A stretch of 42,858 bases of DNA from UMGS1663 sp963558185. GTDB taxonomy: Bacteria; Bacillota; Clostridia; TANB77; CAG-508. Location of the stretch: contig CAUWFE010000013.1 of NCBI GenBank assembly GCA_963558185.1, positions 1-42,858 on the forward strand. The letters are read 5' to 3'. This document shows, piece after piece, positions 18,644-25,403 of this stretch. The stretch's first letter is position 1. The number at the start of each line of letters is the position of its first letter. Below the pieces are notes generated by a model, which did not search any database, was not told where the DNA came from, and was given only the letters and a program-made list of their open reading frames with translations. The translations under genes and the position numbers were made by a program.

Positions 18644-18673
18644 AAAAGACTGCTTTTGGATAAGCAGTCTTTT
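18644..18673. terminator. Terminator between spoVM and rpmB
   Basis: A perfect 12-bp stem (AAAAGACTGCTT with AAGCAGTCTTTT), with T/A runs on both sides. It can end spoVM transcripts and also the convergent rpmB transcript. Confidence 0.85.
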
Positions 18674-18770
18674 AGTACTATTTCTTAAGAAATTTTAATA
18701 TCACATTTATTAAAAAAACGATGCACCATTTTTTTAATAACCTATATAATCAAAATAAGTTTTAGAAAAA

Positions 18771-18968
18771 TTAAGCTCTTGTAACTTTTCCAGAACGTAA
18801 ACATTTTGCACATACAGATATTTTTTTTGGTTGTCCGTCAACGATAGCTTTTACTGTTCTTAGGTTTGGTTTGAATGTTCTAGAAGTTCTTCTACTAACG
18901 TGAGAACGTGCAATACTAATTTTATTTCCATGAGATAGTGTTTTTTCGCAAACTTCACATTTTGCCAT
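18771..18968 (-). CDS. rpmB: Ribosomal protein L28 (zinc-type)
   Basis: The reading frame continues upstream, but MAKCEVCEKTLSHGN begins at 18968 with AGGAGGTG before it. The 65-residue protein has two CxxC pairs (CEVC and CAKC) forming the zinc site of the C+ form, and the basic middle SIARSHVSRRTSRTFKPNLR. A large-subunit protein. It converges on spoVM across a shared terminator, the same neighbourhood as in Bacillus subtilis. Confidence 0.97.
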   Translation of the reverse strand: MAKCEVCEKTLSHGNKISIARSHVSRRTSRTFKPNLRTVKAIVDGQPKKISVCAKCLRSGKVTRA

Positions 18969-19090
18969 AAGTCTTACACCTCCTAAAAAATTTGACATAT
19001 ATAATAATACCATATAAAATACAAAAATTCAAGTTTTTTTCGAAAAAATATGACAGAAATATTACATTTTAAAAACATTATATAAACATG

Positions 19091-19119
19091 TTGACTAGTA
19101 ATTTTGGCAATGATATAAT
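19091..19119 (+). promoter_or_regulatory. Promoter of the wall hydrolase unit
   Basis: TTGACT and TATAAT with a 17-base spacer. The leader to ATG 19196 is about 70 bases. Confidence 0.75.
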
Positions 19120-19195
19120 TCAGCTAGAAATGTCGGATAATGTAAAAACATAAAGAAAAAAGGTAAATAAACTGTAGAAAAAGGGAGGAAATATA

Positions 19196-21400
19196 ATGAA
19201 ATTGCAAAAACTAGTAAGTATAATATTAGTAATGACTTTAATGACATATATACTTATGAATTATATTTATAGTAATATATCTCAGGCAGCTATAGTGCAA
19301 ACAAGAGAGGAATATTCAGATAAAATAAACAAATATCCGGGATATAAAGAAAGGATAGATGCATTAAAGGCTAAACATCCTAATTGGAATTTTACTATTT
19401 TTTATACAGGTTTAGACTGGAACCAAGTTGTAAAAAATGAATCAGTTGCTTCTCATGGTAGAAATTTAGTATCAAAAAATAGAGGTAGTGAATGGATATG
19501 TTCTATTTGTGGGAACAAACCATATGATAATGGCTCATGGAGATGTGCTTCAGAAGCAGCAGTTGCATATTATATGGATCCAAGAAATTCATTAAATGAG
19601 GACTATATATTCCAATTTGAAACTTTATCATATAAAGAGACTGTGCAAAATATAGAAGGTGTAAAGAAAATATTAAGTGATGCACCATATTTACTAACAG
19701 ATACAATTACATATACTACAACATCAGGTCAAACTACTACAATTAATAAATCATACCCACAAGTTATAATGGAAGCTGCAAAAGAAAATAATATAAGTCC
19801 ATATCATTTAGCCGCAAGAATAAGACAAGAACAAGGACCAGGAGATAGGCCAAGTGCTACTGCTTCAGGTACTTATGGAGGATATACAGGATATTACAAT
19901 TTTTGCAATATAGGTGCAACAGGTAGTGGTTCAGCTCAAGTAATTGCCAATGCATTAAATAAAGCAAAAATTGAAGGTTGGACAAATCCAGAACTTTCAA
20001 TTAAAGGTGGAGCAAAATTTTTAGCAGAAGATTATATAAGTACAGGGCAAGACACATTATATTTGCAAAAATTTGATGTAGACAATTCAGATGGAACTTT
20101 ATATTGGTTTCAATATATGCAAAATTTGTCAGCATCTAAATCAGAAGGATTAGATGTAAAGAAATCTTATGATTCATTAGGACTAACAAATTCTAATTTT
20201 GACTTTGTAATTCCAATATATGAAAATATGCCAAGTACACCTTGTATGGAACCAGGAACAGCAGGAATAGTGACAGAAGACATAAAAATAAAAGGTACAA
20301 AGGTATATGTAAGAGATAATCCGGGAACAAATAGTAATATTATAGCAACAGTTAATATGCCAGATGTATTGTTAAGAATAGAATTAGCTACAGGTCAAGT
20401 AAATGGATATTACTGGGATAAAGTAGTATTGCCAGATGGAAAAAAAGGATATATAGCTAGAAATTATATTATGGCAATTAATGATATTACAAATTGTAAT
20501 GATACTATGTTTGCAACAACAGGTGTATATTTAAGAAATGGACCAGGAATTAATGGTACAAGAGAAATAACAATGCTTTCAGCAGGACAACAAGTAACAA
20601 GAATTGAAACTGGAAAATATAATGGATTAGATGGATATAATTGGGATAGAGTTGTATTATCAGATGGAAGAAAAGGATATGTGGCAAGTAAATATCTACA
20701 AGCAAGTAAGCCAGATGATGGAGAAAATGAAGATCAGAAAATAGAACAAATACGAGTAATTTGTCCATCTGGAGTAAAAGTAAGAGAAAATCCAGGAACT
20801 GGAGAAAAAATATTAACATATTTAGATAATGGAGATATTGCAACTAGAACAAGAGCAAATGTTTCAAATGCAAATGGTTATATATGGGATAAAATAACAA
20901 CTAAAGAAGGAATCATAGGTTATATAGCAAGAGGAGATAGTAGTGGACCATATATAGAAGTAATAGGAGAAGTAAAACCAGACCCAGAACCGGAACCAAA
21001 ACCTGATGACGAAAAAGGAGTAAAATTAGTAGGTACTACAATTTATTGTGAGCCAAAAGCAGATGTACAGACTTTAGTAGATGGAAATCCAGGAAAAACT
21101 GTAGTAGTAAAAGATAATAAAGGAAAAGTTATAACAAGTGGTCTTTTAGGAACAGGATATCAAATTACAATAAACGGTAATCACTCAGAAATAGCAAAAC
21201 TAGGAGATATTAATGGGGATGGATTGATTAATTCTGCTGATACATTAGCTTTAAAAAAACATATTTTAGGTCAGATAAACATAGAAGGAGACTGCAAGAA
21301 AAAGGCAGCTGATTTAAATGCTGATCAAAAAATTAATACAGCTGATTCATTAATGGACAAAAAATATATTTTAGGACAATATAAAATAACAATAGATTAA
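19196..21400 (+). CDS. Secreted glucosaminidase-type wall hydrolase with SH3 domains and dockerin
   Basis: A 734-residue exported protein with GGGAGG before its ATG. Order: signal peptide (residues 1-34), a wall-hydrolase region (about 45-340) with WNFTIFYTGLDWNQVV, EAAKENNISPYHLAARIRQE (likely catalytic Glu) and FNFCNIGATGS-like motifs of beta-N-acetylglucosaminidases, then three SH3-like wall-binding domains (about 360-425, 440-505, 520-580: KVYVRDNPG, GVYLRNGPG, GVKVRENPG). A proline-rich linker follows and a C-terminal dockerin of two calcium loops (GDINGDGLINSADTLALKKH and ADLNADQKINTADS). Dockerins bind cohesins, so the enzyme may dock to a surface partner. The partner is not certain; the next gene is a candidate neighbour. 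Confidence 0.85.
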   Translation: MKLQKLVSIILVMTLMTYILMNYIYSNISQAAIVQTREEYSDKINKYPGYKERIDALKAKHPNWNFTIFYTGLDWNQVVKNESVASHGRNLVSKNRGSEWICSICGNKPYDNGSWRCASEAAVAYYMDPRNSLNEDYIFQFETLSYKETVQNIEGVKKILSDAPYLLTDTITYTTTSGQTTTINKSYPQVIMEAAKENNISPYHLAARIRQEQGPGDRPSATASGTYGGYTGYYNFCNIGATGSGSAQVIANALNKAKIEGWTNPELSIKGGAKFLAEDYISTGQDTLYLQKFDVDNSDGTLYWFQYMQNLSASKSEGLDVKKSYDSLGLTNSNFDFVIPIYENMPSTPCMEPGTAGIVTEDIKIKGTKVYVRDNPGTNSNIIATVNMPDVLLRIELATGQVNGYYWDKVVLPDGKKGYIARNYIMAINDITNCNDTMFATTGVYLRNGPGINGTREITMLSAGQQVTRIETGKYNGLDGYNWDRVVLSDGRKGYVASKYLQASKPDDGENEDQKIEQIRVICPSGVKVRENPGTGEKILTYLDNGDIATRTRANVSNANGYIWDKITTKEGIIGYIARGDSSGPYIEVIGEVKPDPEPEPKPDDEKGVKLVGTTIYCEPKADVQTLVDGNPGKTVVVKDNKGKVITSGLLGTGYQITINGNHSEIAKLGDINGDGLINSADTLALKKHILGQINIEGDCKKKAADLNADQKINTADSLMDKKYILGQYKITID

Positions 21401-21420
21401 AATAGAAAGGAACAAATTAT

Positions 21421-22740
21421 ATGAAGATAATACAAAAAATAATATTAGCAGTATTAATTACTGTAGGAATAGTATTAATTAGTAGTTATTCTCAAGCAGC
21501 TACTGTAAATATTGATGCACCAAGTTCTGCAAATGTAGGAGATACAATAACAGTAACGGTAAGTATTAATGCAGCACAATGGGATTTGACAATAAATTGC
21601 AATGGCAGAGCATTAAAAAGAGATTATGAATTAGATAATGCAGAAGGAAATATTTCACATTCATTTTCTGCAACTTATACAGCAACACAAGAAGGTAATA
21701 TAACATTTTCTTTAACTGGAGACTATACTGATAATGATATGACTAATACAATAGTAAATAATAAAACAAAAACAGTTACAGTAAAGCCAAAAGTAGAGCC
21801 AACACCTGAGCCTGAACCAGAGCCTACTCCAAACCCAGAACCACAAACACCATCAACACCAGACACACCAAGTAAACCAAATTACACAGTAACAGAAGCA
21901 AGTGGAACATTTTATATTACAACAAGTGGGGTAAATTTAAGAGAAGGACCAGGAACTAAATATAATGCAGTAATTTCTGCACCAGCAAATACAGAGGTTC
22001 AAAGAACAGGAACATCTGGAAGTTGGACAAGAATAAAATATAATGGGCAAGAATTATTTATAAGTTCACAATTTTTAACAGCAACAAAGCCAACAGAAGA
22101 AACAGATGAACCAAAAGAAGAAGATCCACAAGAAAATACAGTAGTAAATCAAATACAAAATGAAATTACAAACGAAACAACAAATGAAGTTACAAATGAA
22201 ATTAGTAGCGAAACTTCAGATGAAAACAATATAGATGATGAATTACAATTAAAAGAGCTAAAAATTGAAGGGGTAGATACAAGTTCCATATTTAAACCAC
22301 AAGTATATGAATATAATATAAATGTACCAAAAGATGTAAAAAAATTAGAAATAACCGCAACTCCAAACTACAAAGATGCAACAGTAGAAATTCTTGGAAA
22401 TAAAGATTTTACAGAAGGTGAAAATATAGTTACAATTATGATTAAATCAAAAGATGGAGAAAAAACAGCAACATATCAACTAGTAGTAAATGTAGGAGCA
22501 GTTGCACAAAGTCAGTCATTTCCATTTAATATTGTAATATATTCTATAATAGCAGTTATTGTAATAGCTATAATAGTATTAATAATTTTAATTATACGAA
22601 ATAGAAGAAACAATGAATATAATGAACTAGATGAAGACGAACTATCAGAAGAAGATAATTTTAACTATTATAATAATCCAATGATATCAAATGAAAATGA
22701 AGAGGAAGCTCCAAAAAGTAAAAGAGGAAAACACTTTTAA
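21421..22740 (+). CDS. Membrane-anchored SH3 / cadherin-like surface protein
   Basis: A 439-residue protein with AAAGGAAC before ATG 21421. Order: signal peptide (1-28), an Ig/cohesin-like beta domain (about 29-120; VNIDAPSSANVGDTITVTVS), a Pro/Glu linker (PTPEPEPEPTPNPEP), an SH3-like domain (about 160-225; GVNLREGPGTKYNAV), a Glu/Asn-rich linker, a cadherin-like beta-sandwich domain (about 278-360; LKELKIEGVDTS, YEYNINVPKDVKKLEI, YQLVVNVG), one membrane segment (368-392) and an acidic cytoplasmic tail. It follows the dockerin enzyme by 20 bases. Whether the first domain is a true cohesin cannot be told by eye. Confidence 0.8.
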   Translation: MKIIQKIILAVLITVGIVLISSYSQAATVNIDAPSSANVGDTITVTVSINAAQWDLTINCNGRALKRDYELDNAEGNISHSFSATYTATQEGNITFSLTGDYTDNDMTNTIVNNKTKTVTVKPKVEPTPEPEPEPTPNPEPQTPSTPDTPSKPNYTVTEASGTFYITTSGVNLREGPGTKYNAVISAPANTEVQRTGTSGSWTRIKYNGQELFISSQFLTATKPTEETDEPKEEDPQENTVVNQIQNEITNETTNEVTNEISSETSDENNIDDELQLKELKIEGVDTSSIFKPQVYEYNINVPKDVKKLEITATPNYKDATVEILGNKDFTEGENIVTIMIKSKDGEKTATYQLVVNVGAVAQSQSFPFNIVIYSIIAVIVIAIIVLIILIIRNRRNNEYNELDEDELSEEDNFNYYNNPMISNENEEEAPKSKRGKHF

Positions 22741-22809
22741 AGAATAAGAGTAGCTTTATAATATGTACATTTTGCTCTGTAAATATAAAATTTAATCATA
22801 AATAATGAG

Positions 22810-22848
22810 ATAATCTCCAAATTAGTTTTTTAATAATTTGGAGATTAT
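22810..22848 (+). terminator. Intrinsic terminator after the surface protein unit
   Basis: A perfect 15-bp stem (ATAATCTCCAAATTA with TAATTTGGAGATTAT) around a 9-base loop, followed by TTATT. Confidence 0.8.
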
Positions 22849-22855
22849 TTATTGT

Positions 22856-22864
22856 TATAAAATT
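22856..22864. repeat. Left target-site duplication of the IS
   Basis: TATAAAATT immediately left of the inverted repeat and identical to 23911-23919. A 9-bp duplication falls in the range reported for ISAs1-family elements. Confidence 0.75.
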
Positions 22865-23036
22865 CAAGACTAAATCATGAAATTTTTTTAAAACTCTGCT
22901 AATCATTGATATTAAATGGTTAGCAGAGTTAAATTTGTTAAAAATTTGATTTTTTTGAGATTATTTATTAAAATATATTTGGCGATTATACAAATGAAAA
23001 CAGAAAATATAAAAAATAAATTGTGAGAAATTTGAT

Positions 23037-23183
23037 ATGAAAAAATTAAGTATAAAAGAATTAAAACATCTAAAAAATCAAGCCGAAACAAATGAAATAA
23101 CAGCGATACCAAAATTAATAGAAAGATTAAATTTAAAAGGTGCAATATGTACATGGGATGTATTATTACATATAGCAAATTAA
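23037..23183 (+). pseudogene. ISAs1-type transposase fragment (first catalytic Asp)
   Basis: A 48-codon remnant containing NEITAIPKLIERLNLKGAIC and TWD. The family usually reads NEI-x-AIP-x-LL followed by a TxDA motif with the first catalytic Asp. The frame then breaks (TAA). The N-terminal part of the transposase is gone. Confidence 0.75.
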
Positions 23184-23229
23184 ATGACAATGGCAGAAAA
23201 GAATAAATATAGTCACTTAAGCAATATAA

Positions 23230-23253
23230 AAAAAGCCTAGAAATAGGCTTTTT
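23230..23253. terminator. Terminator hairpin next to the tRNA remnant
   Basis: AAAAAGCCTA pairs with TAGGCTTTTT around GAAA. On the minus strand it follows the tRNA-Phe CCA end by five bases, as a tRNA terminator would. Confidence 0.75.
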
Positions 23254-23258
23254 CTTTA

Positions 23259-23304
23259 TGGTGCCTCAAACGTGAATCGAACCAGTAACACAGGGATTTT
23301 CAGT
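23259..23304 (-). pseudogene. 3' half of tRNA-Phe(GAA), 46-base remnant
   Basis: Reading the minus strand: anticodon loop CTGAAAA with GAA, stem ATCCCT, variable loop, T loop GGTTCGATT, the acceptor strand TTGAGGC, then ACCA. The 3' T-stem arm reads CACGT where CCAGT is needed to pair, so it is decayed, and the D arm and 5' acceptor strand are absent. It cannot be a working tRNA. It may be an attachment-site remnant or debris from a deleted tRNA locus. Confidence 0.75.
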
Positions 23305-23336
23305 ATTTTTTAATAATTTTTTATAAAATTAATTTC

Positions 23337-23365
23337 TTGACAAGAGAAAATAAATAATGTATATT
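23337..23365 (+). promoter_or_regulatory. Promoter of the small toxin-like peptide
   Basis: A perfect TTGACA (23337-23342), 17-base spacer, TATATT (23360-23365). One of the best promoters in the window. Transcription would start near 23372. Confidence 0.85.
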
Positions 23366-23405
23366 GTATTTGCCTTTCGCCAGAAGGTAGAAAGGAGGTA
23401 CTAAG

Positions 23406-23474
23406 ATGCACGACTACATAGAATTGCTGAAACTTATTGTAATTTTACTTATTGTAAAACACTTAAGTGATTAG
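23406..23474 (+). CDS. 22-residue hydrophobic peptide, putative type I toxin
   Basis: The peptide begins MHDYIELL, has a hydrophobic core LKLIVILLIV and ends KHLSD, the size and shape of a single membrane-spanning type I toxin. AAAGGAGGT lies 5 bases before the ATG, giving very efficient initiation. The gene has its own consensus promoter and a strong terminator, and mRNA of about 150 bases. On the opposite strand a convergent promoter would drive an RNA complementary, through direct repeats, to bases at and just after the start codon. This layout matches the par (Fst) locus of enterococcal plasmid pAD1 and relatives, yet the peptide lacks the Fst-type Pro and Trp motifs, so it would be a new toxin in a known arrangement. 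If expressed unchecked it would likely damage the membrane. It could also be a harmless small membrane peptide. Confidence 0.8.
   Translation: MHDYIELLKLIVILLIVKHLSD
23407..23428. repeat. Direct repeats DRa/DRb, copy in toxin mRNA
   Basis: TGCACGACT at 23407-23415 and AATTGCT at 23422-23428. Both recur in the same order at 23534 and 23550. This copy covers part of the toxin start codon and the codons after it. Confidence 0.85.
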
Positions 23475-23481
23475 GCAAACA

Positions 23482-23520
23482 AAAAGACTAGGAAAAGTTT
23501 TGAGGACTTCCTAGTCTTTT
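23482..23520. terminator. Bidirectional terminator shared by toxin and antisense RNA
   Basis: A perfect 13-bp stem (23482-23494 with 23508-23520) and 13-base loop. T runs occur for both directions: CTTTTATTT on plus, CTTTTTGTTT on minus. Confidence 0.88.
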
Positions 23521-23533
23521 ATTTGGTACAATT

Positions 23534-23556
23534 TGCACGACTTTTTTGCAATTGCT
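23534..23556. repeat. Direct repeats DRa/DRb, copy in antisense gene
   Basis: TGCACGACT at 23534-23542 and AATTGCT at 23550-23556, identical to the repeats at 23407 and 23422 with spacing 16 instead of 15. They lie beyond the toxin terminator, inside the start of the antisense RNA. Confidence 0.85.
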
Positions 23557-23562
23557 AAATAT

Positions 23563-23591
23563 ATATTAGCACATAATTTATTGTATGTCAA
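23563..23591 (-). promoter_or_regulatory. Promoter of antisense RNA
   Basis: On the minus strand TTGACA (complement of 23586-23591), a 17-base spacer, then TAATAT (complement of 23563-23568). The start falls at about 23556, at the edge of the repeat. Confidence 0.75.
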
Positions 23592-23854
23592 ATTTTTTAA
23601 ATTATTCTTTCTATTTTCAAGGAAATTTTTATATCGATGTACAAGACTATATATCAACCTTATTAAGAGATATAGAAACATTTTCAGAAGCAATTAGAAG
23701 TCATTGGGAAGTAGAAAATAAGTTGCATTGGCAGATGGATTATACGTTTAAATGTGATAAAAATCAGGCAGTAAATAAAAAAGCATTGTTCAATTTACAA
23801 TTTTATTTACTACATAAGAAAAAATCAAATTTTCAACAAATTCAAGTCTGCTAA
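23585..23854 (+). pseudogene. ISAs1-type transposase C-terminal fragment
   Basis: An open stretch whose body reads YISTLLRDIETFSEAIRSHW, then EVENKLHWQMDYTFKCDK and NKKALFNLQFYLL. The family has a conserved RxHWxxEN-x-LHW-x-LDV-x-F-x-ED near its C-terminus, holding the last catalytic residue. The first few residues are not family-like; the piece has no start of its own. It ends inside the right inverted repeat. Confidence 0.85.
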
Positions 23855-23910
23855 CTATTTAATATCAATGATTAGCAGACTTTTTTTGAAAATTTCATGA
23901 TTTAGTCCTG

Positions 23911-23919
23911 TATAAAATT
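23911..23919. repeat. Right target-site duplication of the IS
   Basis: TATAAAATT, identical to 22856-22864 and directly beside the right inverted repeat. Confidence 0.75.
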
Positions 23920-23928
23920 AACATAATA

Positions 23929-23957
23929 TTGAAAAGATAATATAAATATGATATAAT
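23929..23957 (+). promoter_or_regulatory. Promoter of the gene at 24054
   Basis: TTGAAA, a 17-base spacer and a perfect TATAAT. The leader is about 90 bases. Confidence 0.75.
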
Positions 23958-24053
23958 AACATAGAATTTTTTCAGTAGAGATGGCGAGAAATAAATTTTC
24001 TAGCCAATAAAAAATGTAACAAATCAAAAAAGCTAAAAGCAGGAGGAGAAAAA

Positions 24054-25280
24054 ATGGAAAAAAAGCGGATAATGAATTTAAAAAAAGTGTGCATAATCAT
24101 TATTATTATTGCAATACTTGGTGTAATTTCGTACAAAGAAAGTATTAACAAAGTAACTATGAAAGAAACATACATGCAAAGAAAAATAGAATACCTAGAA
24201 CATAATTTAAAAGAAAAACCTCAAAATTTAACATATTCAACATATCAACCAAATTTACCGGATGTTGTAAAAAAAGATATTGAAGAATTAGAAAAAAATA
24301 ATCTTTACTATGTTTTATATAAAGGTAAAGAAATTGATGTGCGGGTATATAAAGATGGCAGTGCATGTATAGTTGGTAATGGAAATTATCATTTACTTAA
24401 CAAACCTTCTATATACAAGAATAACGGTGAAATAGTTATATATGGTATAACAAATAGAAGATTTGTAAAGGAAACAACTTTTGGATATTCAATTGATGTA
24501 TTAGATAATATTGACATTCCAGAAAGTGTAACTTATTTTGGGAATAATATATATCCACTTAAAAAAAGCACAATTTTGATAGAAGAAAATCAAATTTCAA
24601 TATATCAAAATGGAATAAAAATGGCATATGAAAAAGTAGAAAATGTTAGTCAAATTAAAAATTGGAATACCTATAATTACTTAGGATTTGAAACAAAAAA
24701 TGGAGATAACTATATGTTATTTGTTTCAGAAGAAGAAGGAAATTATTGGATAAAAGCAGAAAAAATATTGGCTACACGTGGAAATATAATAAATAAAAAA
24801 ATATATCTTTCAGAAGAGGAAAGATATATTTACTTCCCAATATCAAAAGACAAAAATGATAATTATTACACAGTATTACCAGAAAATATGTCATATTTTG
24901 AAAAGTATAATTACACATATTTTCACACAGATATAAAAACAGACTACATAGGAGGTACAAAAAAGGACAATGTGATATTAAATGAAATTTGTCTTAATAA
25001 TGCTTTAAAAAATGTAGAATTTATGTATACACCAAAGGAATCATATGATATTAATAATTATAGCACATGGTATGCAAAATTTAATTTTTCTACTAATCCA
25101 GTGACAAGTATTTTGATTGAAATAGATGGATATGATATACGAAAAAGTTTATCGAGGTCTAAAGTAGGTGAGTTAGAAATAACTGTAAATACAATAGAAG
25201 AATATTGGAACAATGTAGATAAAATAAGAAATGCATATAATGATTTGTATACAAAACCAATTGAAGAAATAACACAATAA
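24054..25280 (+). CDS. Membrane-anchored extracellular protein of unknown function
   Basis: A 408-residue protein with GGAGGAG before ATG 24054. One N-terminal membrane segment (VCIIIIIIAILGVISY) is preceded by basic residues, so the rest is probably outside the cell. The remainder is rich in Tyr, Asn, Glu and Lys with beta-strand-like phrases (YKDGSACIVGNGNYHLL, GEIVIYGITNRRF), and repeated references to YFxN and IYxNG patterns. I do not recognise the family. It is a single-gene unit with its own promoter and a terminator, right beside the IS. Confidence 0.75.
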   Translation: MEKKRIMNLKKVCIIIIIIAILGVISYKESINKVTMKETYMQRKIEYLEHNLKEKPQNLTYSTYQPNLPDVVKKDIEELEKNNLYYVLYKGKEIDVRVYKDGSACIVGNGNYHLLNKPSIYKNNGEIVIYGITNRRFVKETTFGYSIDVLDNIDIPESVTYFGNNIYPLKKSTILIEENQISIYQNGIKMAYEKVENVSQIKNWNTYNYLGFETKNGDNYMLFVSEEEGNYWIKAEKILATRGNIINKKIYLSEEERYIYFPISKDKNDNYYTVLPENMSYFEKYNYTYFHTDIKTDYIGGTKKDNVILNEICLNNALKNVEFMYTPKESYDINNYSTWYAKFNFSTNPVTSILIEIDGYDIRKSLSRSKVGELEITVNTIEEYWNNVDKIRNAYNDLYTKPIEEITQ

Positions 25281-25307
25281 AAGATAGTATTTTTTATTGC
25301 AAAAGAA

Positions 25308-25349
25308 AGCGTGTCTAAGATTTTCTAAAAAAGAAATCTAGGGCACGCT
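25308..25349. terminator. Terminator between 24054 gene and minus-strand gene
   Basis: Imperfect stem AGCGTGTCTAAGATTT with AAATCTAGGGCACGCT, extended by AAAGAA/TTCTTT, with T run after it on plus. It may also serve the minus-strand gene. Confidence 0.75.
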
Positions 25350-25403
25350 AATTCTTTTTCATACAATGCAAATTTATTACTATAAAAATATAAATTTATG
25401 TAT

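Larger units (their letters stand above)
23369..23479 (+). promoter_or_regulatory. Leader-tail pairing and Shine-Dalgarno hairpin in the toxin mRNA
   Basis: TTTGCCT (23369-23375) in the leader is complementary to AGGCAAA (23473-23479) right after the stop. CCTTTC (23373-23378) can instead pair with GAAAGG (23390-23395), part of the ribosome site. Two exclusive folds of this kind control translation in several type I toxin mRNAs. If transcription begins after 23369 the first pairing is shortened. Inferred from sequence only. Confidence 0.5.
23480..23556 (-). ncRNA. Putative antisense antitoxin RNA (RNAII-like)
   Basis: From the convergent promoter at 23563-23591, transcription leftward would start near 23556 and stop at the bidirectional terminator, giving an RNA of about 75 bases. 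Its first bases are the complement of the second repeats (AATTGCT, then TGCACGACT), so it can base-pair with the toxin start region. Its 3' half is the complement of the toxin terminator. The loops carry YUNR-type bases (TTTG in the toxin loop, CTCA in the antisense loop), which favour rapid kissing. This matches how RNAII of par silences Fst translation. Not shown to be expressed. Confidence 0.7.
22865..23910. mobile_element. Decayed ISAs1-type insertion sequence with nested insertion
   Basis: The ends are imperfect inverted repeats of about 65 bases, starting CAxGACTAAATCATGAAATTTT at the left and ending with its complement at the right. Each end also holds its own small hairpin (TCTGCTAAxCATTGATATTA...TTAGCAGA). 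Two transposase pieces remain, a first-Asp region at 23037 and a C-terminal Glu region at 23585, both on the plus strand. The middle of the transposase is missing and replaced by a terminator, a tRNA-Phe fragment and a small toxin-antitoxin-like locus. Flanking 9-bp copies of TATAAAATT confirm the borders. The element cannot move on its own. Apart from the parts listed separately, the stretch holds nothing recognisable. Confidence 0.85.
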
